Below, one piece after another: positions 59,076 to 64,000 of a stretch of DNA of 64,000 bases (position 1 is the stretch's first letter; each line of letters begins with the position of its first letter). Under the pieces are notes generated by a model. That model was not told the DNA's origin. It saw only the letters and a program-made list of their open reading frames with translations, and did no database searches. Source of the stretch: Nephrocerus scutellatus (Eukaryota; Arthropoda; Insecta; Diptera; Pipunculidae); the NCBI GenBank assembly GCA_947095585.1, contig OX352765.1, positions 88,496,965-88,560,964 on the forward strand, written 5' to 3'. Both the position numbers and the translations under genes were made by a program.

Positions 59076-60306
59076 AATGCACATATCTCAAACACGAGCT
59101 GTTTTATTTCACAAAAGGGCTATTTCCATAATTTAGACATTGTGTTTTTAAAAATTCTTCCTTAGATTAGCTGTGGTTAGTTGACAATTAATAATAAAAT
59201 TCAGAATCAATAATTTGGCCAAAAAGCAACTCAAATACGCTATTCTCTTTCTGTCCCACTGGACGCACACAATTTAAATTCTTTCCTATCAATCGTCAAT
59301 AAGTTAATATTTCCTTGACTACCAACATGATTTTCTTAAATCCTTTTCGTATATACAGTGATACTTTCAATTAATGTAATAAAACTCATTACTCTACGGT
59401 CGATCCTTATGCGTTGTGCAATAGTTACCTACTCATACCCAAAACAACATTCGATGTTATGTCAGTGGTCAGCTCTTATGACCGGTAATGGTTCCCCCGC
59501 ACTCTCCCGTTCAACCCTTTTGCAAAGTGTAATTCATATGAAACATCCTACAAGAAGTTAGTTTCATAAATAACAATGAGTAGTTCCAATGTTGTACATA
59601 AAATATAAAACATAACTTAGATCGTAGCGGTCTGAACAAAAATCCTTGTTGCCTTGTTGCCTTGCTGTACGGAGCCGTTGAGAGAAATGTCTTCGCATTT
59701 GTTAAATTGCATCCATTCATAATTTAAATGTGCACGTAATGTGCATACTAATCGATCGAACACATTGTGAATAATTGAAAATGTAATAGCATTGCATAGA
59801 AAATTGTCCTTTGGGTTGAACTTGTGGTCGGTTGAGAATAATTATTGTAAGGTCGAAAATTATTTGTGGTTTCTTATGTGTAGAGATGTAGAGGATATTC
59901 TTAATTGAGCTCACAACATGTCGTCAATGCATTGATCATCAAAGAAATGTAATTAAATCTACCCTTAAATTTACAACAACTGTTCCTTTTGTGAATGTAC
60001 TTGTACTTGAGGATATTTGACGAAATGAAGTTATAAAATAAAATAAAATAAAAACGTTTATTTTCGCATGCTTGAGAGCCTTAGTTTTTCCCAAATATTT
60101 TTTAGAAATAAAAACAATTTTTTACTTAATCAGTAAACTAAGGAATAATCGTTGTACGGTGTAAACTTATTCTAGAGGATGTTAATGCAAAAATAGGTCC
60201 TATGTCATTATTCAGGCAGAAAATTTATATTATTTTTATTATGAAAACATTTCCTGGCAATAATACTTTTTTACAATATAAAAAAATGTATTACAATATT
60301 ATAATC
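59076..60306. other. No recognised gene
   Basis: AT-rich sequence. Short frames at 59358-59561, 59511-59720 and 59717-59914 lack motifs. An AAAT/AAAAT simple run lies near 60035-60055. Confidence 0.45.
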
Positions 60307-61700
60307 CTAAATTAAATTAAAGTTCTGTTTGCCAAATATATCTAGTGGGATTAGGTGAAGCATAGTTGAAGTAGATCTCAGCGCCCCGCTTATAAGCATG
60401 CAGGCCGCTCTTTGTACGTTTCCCAATACACTTAAAAAGGTTTTTTTTTCCATAGCTGGCCACCATACGCTTACCCCATACAGTAGTATTGGTCTCATTA
60501 CCGACGTGTAAAGCCAGTGTACCTGCTTTGGTTTCAAACGCAATTTTTTACCAATGGCGTTCTTGCACGAGTATAAAGCGATATTCGTTGGGACTTTGCC
60601 CAACTGCTAGGTTTTTCCTTAGCCCTTATATGAACATCTATCAGTCTTTCCAGGGTTTTCCGAAAGAGAAGAAAGGATGATAGAGTTATAGGTCGCAGGT
60701 CTTTTGGGTAGCCATGTGAGCTTTTACCCGCCTTCGGTATAAAAACTACCTTGTCTTCCTTCCAAGCTCAAGGAATGTACGTCAACTTATACACCCTGTG
60801 AAAATTGCCTCTAAACATGGGAGTATCCACTCCGAGTTATTCTGAATTTTCGCAGGGTTTATCCCATCTGGGCCAGCCGATTTAAAGGGTTTGAAACAGC
60901 TTATCGCCCACTGGATTCGCGTTTTGCTCGCGATCTCTTTCGTTTGAACCGAGTGAGATTCCAGATGTTGCCTGTTTTGTCATAGAGAGAATCTTTCGTA
61001 GACGAGAGGTCTCCGAGGTCTTATCACAGAGGTCTTATCACAGAAGAGCCTCCAAGACTTCCTCTGTGCCTTTCTCAATTCCCTCCTATAATTTCTGAGA
61101 TGTTCCTTGTAGGATTACCAATCCAGAGCCAGTCCCGTTATTTTGGCCTTATTGAATGCTTTCCTGCTTACTTTCTGATCGGTCTCTAACTCCGCGGACG
61201 ACTTTTTTTGGCTTTTGTTTGCCCCTTGGTTTTATCACAGGGCAGGCAGCATCGAAGGAGCGATTCGTGACACCTGTTACAGTGTCTACCATGGTATCTA
61301 TCTCCTCTATAGTGACTTTGGAGCCACCGGTAGTAGTTTCCCTAGCATCTCCCTATAGATACCCCAGTTTGAACTTTTCTTATTTATATAGGACTCACGA
61401 AAGGCAGGTTTTGATATCTAACTTGAAGATTAAATAGCGATAGTCTGAGAATGAGTGTTCTTTTACAACCTTCCATTCTCTTACCTTATACGCTATAAAG
61501 TCTGATACGAGAGTTACATCGAGTACTTCTGGCCTATTTTTTATTATGAAAGTGGGCTCTTGCCCAATATTACAAATGGTGAGGTTTCTATTTAATAAGT
61601 ATTCAAAAAATTACTCACCTCTCTCATTTACATCGCTGCTGCCCCATATTGTGTGGTGAGCATTTGCATTACATCCTAGTATACACCTATACCAAACGAA
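60307..61700 (-). pseudogene. LOA/R1-group retrotransposon with internal deletion
   Basis: On the minus strand the endonuclease C-terminal half comes first: GCNANAHHTIWGSSDVNERG (about 61620-61680), NLTICNIGQEPTFI, EVLDVTLVSDFIAYKVREW and SFSDYRY (61440-61590). These include the ANAHH, DVTL and SDYR blocks of the AP-type endonuclease. A linker with AWKEDKVVFIPKAGKSS and PITLSSFLL and KTLERLIDVHIR (60630-60760) follows, which starts the RT. The sequence then jumps without the palm to AIGKKLRLKPKQVHWLYTSV, MRPILLYGVSVWWPAM and QRAACMLISGALRSTS (60307-60560), the thumb. The catalytic YADD region is missing, so the copy could never move by itself. It belongs to the same broad group as the copies at 28-43 kb but is a distinct subfamily by residues. 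Confidence 0.85.
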
Positions 61701-61789
61701 ATGTGCAGATAGCAAAGTACATAAGTTTCAACACATATTTCGGCAAGTAATAGGAAAGTCTTACAAAGACTATCAATGGAGCAATTTTT

Positions 61790-62720
61790 CTACTTAATGC
61801 ATTCATTCCAATATATATGTGAATCAAATGTTATCACTAAGTATTTGAAATATTCAACTTTCTCAACTACAATATTATTTATATTGAATAATTGCACATT
61901 GACTGGATTCTTGAATAGTGAATGAAAAATCATAAATTTGGTTTTGGCGAAATTTAATGAGATAACACTTGATTTAAAATATTCCAGTAGAATATTCATG
62001 TCATGTTATTAATTATTGTGTCTGGATGGCTTTTATCAAAGAAAATTGCAGTGTCATCTGCAAAAATACGCACATGTCCAATCAAAGGTAAATAAGATAT
62101 ATCATTAATAAATAACAGAAACAGTAACAGTCCTAAGACACTGCCTTGAGGGACACCGCTGATAACTTTGAGAACACTACTCCTCAGTTCATTGATTTGG
62201 AGAAATTGTTGACAATTTTTTAAGTAACTTTCAATCAAGTTATAGAGCACACCACGAAATCCATAACAAAACAATTTGTCTAGAAGCAACATATGGTCAA
62301 GATTTCTTTTTTGAGACTACATATTTCTTCTTACCAATGACATTATATATCATATTGTCGGCTATAACAAGACCTTGTGCAGTGCCAGACCCTTCCCTAA
62401 AACCATACTGATATGCACAGAAAAAATTATTATCATTTAAGAAGCTCCTTCATCGAGAGTTAATTATCTTTTCTAGGATTTTATCAAATACATATCATGT
62501 TGATATGGGCTTGTAATTTGTAACAATATGCTTATCGCCACAATTAAATACTGGGTATCCTATTAAATAAACTAGCATGCAACTCCAAGAAGACGGAGGC
62601 ATTTCTCTTCAAAATCACATTTCGTATATTATCAGAACCACCACCCTTACCATTCCTCAAACCGCAAATTAAATCAAAGATTTCCGCTGAGTTAGTGGGT
62701 GTTAGAAACATAGCATTCGA
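61790..62720 (-). pseudogene. Jockey/CR1-like reverse transcriptase
   Basis: The minus strand gives the RT in order: LTPTNSAEIFDLICGLRNGK (about 62650-62705), VILKRNASVFLELHASLFN, a KPIST-VFDKILEKIIN-like block and AYQYGFREGSGT-type block in shifted frames (62390-62500), then DKLFCYGFRGVLYNLIESYL. The GVPQGSVLGLLLFLLFINDI block and the intact catalytic FADDTAIF (about 62045-62160) follow. A further frame reads SLNFAKTKFMIF and VEYFKYLVITFDSHIYWN (61800-61960). The endonuclease and the C-terminal thumb are absent; the 3' side stops near 61790, about 90 bases from the LOA-like copy. Breaks near 61996, 62295 and 62540 make it inactive. It differs from the jockey-like copy at 14-15 kb. Confidence 0.85.
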
Positions 62721-63141
62721 AATCGAACATATAGTATTGAATTTGTAAATGTATATTGGCACCCATAGTATATAAACAAGAATAATAATAACATTAGAAT
62801 CCAAGTAATAGAAATGGCAGCAAGCACACAAAGGCTACTATAGTCTGTAAAGGCTATTCAACTCTAGCATATCGCTTTCTTTTGCTATTCTGAAAAATAA
62901 GTTTTATTTTACAAACAAAGCTGCTGCACAAATTATTGTATTTTCAATATTTATATATGCATAAAGGTTATATACGCTTCCTTTAATTTAATACCCTTTC
63001 TAAACATATATTCAAATATGAAAATACAACAGGTTATTAATAATAGTACAATTATTTCGAGGTTTTATAATATCACCCCAACAAAGTTAGGGTTCCAGTC
63101 AAGTTAGTATATCCTACCTACTCTTGAGTCATTAATTGCAG
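62721..63141. other. No recognised feature
   Basis: AT-rich sequence. The upstream part of the open frame ending at 62544 runs into this region, but only its C-terminal half matches RT. Confidence 0.45.
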
Positions 63142-63196
63142 TCATCATCATCATCATATTTGGCTCTACAACCGGGGTCCGGTCCTGGCCTCCCGA
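63142..63196 (-). repeat. RTE retrotransposon 3' terminus (short), inverted
   Basis: The minus strand reads GGCCAGGACCGGACCCCGG, then TTGTAGAGCCAAATATGATG, ending in (ATG)n. It matches the RTE termini at 26527, 30187 and 58620-58690 in the opposite orientation. The copy is truncated after about 55 bases. Confidence 0.7.
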
Positions 63197-64000
63197 ATTT
63201 GCAGTCAAGTTTTCAGTTAATGGGACAAAAATCCTGTCATCTTGTTTTCAGTTTTTGCATCCCTTTACAAATATCGCCATTTTAAAATGTAATTAGGCTG
63301 ATTGTGAAGAAAAATCTCCTTTTAACAACTCCAAATAGGATGAGATAAAGACAAATAGATAGGCAATTAAAGCTTTCTCTATTGCCTGTTTTTTTTTTCC
63401 TGTTGTCTGTTGCTCTGTGTTAACTCTCAAAAAGCACCTTGTGTTCTTTAGATTTGTTAGTGTTCACCTTTTTCTGCTACTGAAAAAAGAAGGCAACTTT
63501 GAATAGCCAAAAGTAATGTGAACGCGCTACGTTTAACCATTCTGTTAACCATTATTCGCTCTTTGACGACAACATTACCATCTGAAACATAGAAGCGTAT
63601 TCAGCAGACTTCGCAATTTCTACCAGCAGCGATAATGACTTCTTCCGCTTCCTTTGCGGAATAACAAAACTACGATACTTAAGCGGTATTCAGTATCCTG
63701 GTAGTGCCAACAATACATCCACTATCCACTAACAAGCATTAGCCATATGACGTTTAGAGCCACTTAACTTGTCTATATGAGCCTAATGGTCTCTACTTTT
63801 TGGGCAATGTGCACCTTCATCCCAAGATAGCAATCGTCGTGCAGAAACTGCTGTGGCCAGCAACACCAGTGTGACTGTGTATAATGTCTTCGTGGGCTAT
63901 GTATACGACGACCATTCTTTCCCCTCCCAATAGACACAAAAATCGTGCTGAAACATTTTTATTGCCGTGTAGCTTCTTCAACCAGGTGCCACAAACGTAC
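63197..64000. other. No recognised gene
   Basis: Composition becomes more balanced after about 63500, but I see no exon, motif or repeat that I can support. Confidence 0.4.

Overview
This window looks like gene-poor, AT-rich nuclear DNA from an insect, most probably a brachyceran fly. A tephritid-type fruit fly is my best guess. The evidence is the mix of mobile elements: an R1-clade retrotransposon fragment, several LOA/R1/I-group elements with an RNase H domain, RTE elements ending in an AGAGCCAAATATGATG-type tail, two groups of mariner-like transposons, and tRNA-derived SINEs. I found no convincing host protein-coding exon, no functional tRNA or rRNA gene, no operon and no CRISPR. Nearly every recognisable coding stretch is a decayed transposable element with frameshifts, stops or internal deletions.

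Layout. 1-9.3 kb: mostly anonymous AT-rich DNA with one degenerate SINE head (1.34 kb), two copies of a short dispersed repeat (3.7 and 5.5 kb) and an RNase H remnant (6.3 kb). 9.35-9.94 kb: a short mariner-like transposon with both terminal inverted repeats and a shrunken transposase. 10.7-16.2 kb: 3' ends of a jockey-like element on both strands, with an LOA-like RNase H fragment beside one of them. 17.8-20.3 kb: a foldback-type inverted repeat joined to two mariner-like copies. 22.1-24.4 kb: a Ty3/gypsy pol remnant (RT end, RNase H, integrase) on the minus strand, interrupted by a roughly 330-bp insertion. 26.5-30.6 kb: an RTE 3' end, a SINE, the longest LOA-like copy (RT plus RNase H), then another RTE 3' end and a SINE with a duplicated promoter box. 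33.5-34.4 kb: an RTE reverse transcriptase. 37.5-43.5 kb: two more LOA-like copies, one still carrying an ORF1-like open frame. 47.4-47.9 kb: a repeat cluster with a perfect 34-bp palindrome. 50.5-51.6 kb: an R1-type reverse transcriptase with an in-frame tandem duplication. 53.7-55.2 kb: a minisatellite and several short repeats. 58.1-59.1 kb: an RTE 3' half with its GAT tail, then a mariner transposase C-terminus. 60.3-62.7 kb: an internally deleted LOA-like element and a jockey/CR1-like reverse transcriptase. 63.1 kb: another RTE 3' end.

The parts do not form a host pathway. They work together only as parasites: RTE and LOA-like elements supply target-primed reverse transcription, and the SINEs probably borrow one of those machineries. 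No new system comparable to a defence island is evident. The most unusual items are the palindromic or foldback repeats, the R1 copy lying outside recognisable 28S rDNA, and the short repeats shared between distant places. All homology calls were made by eye and have not been checked against a database.
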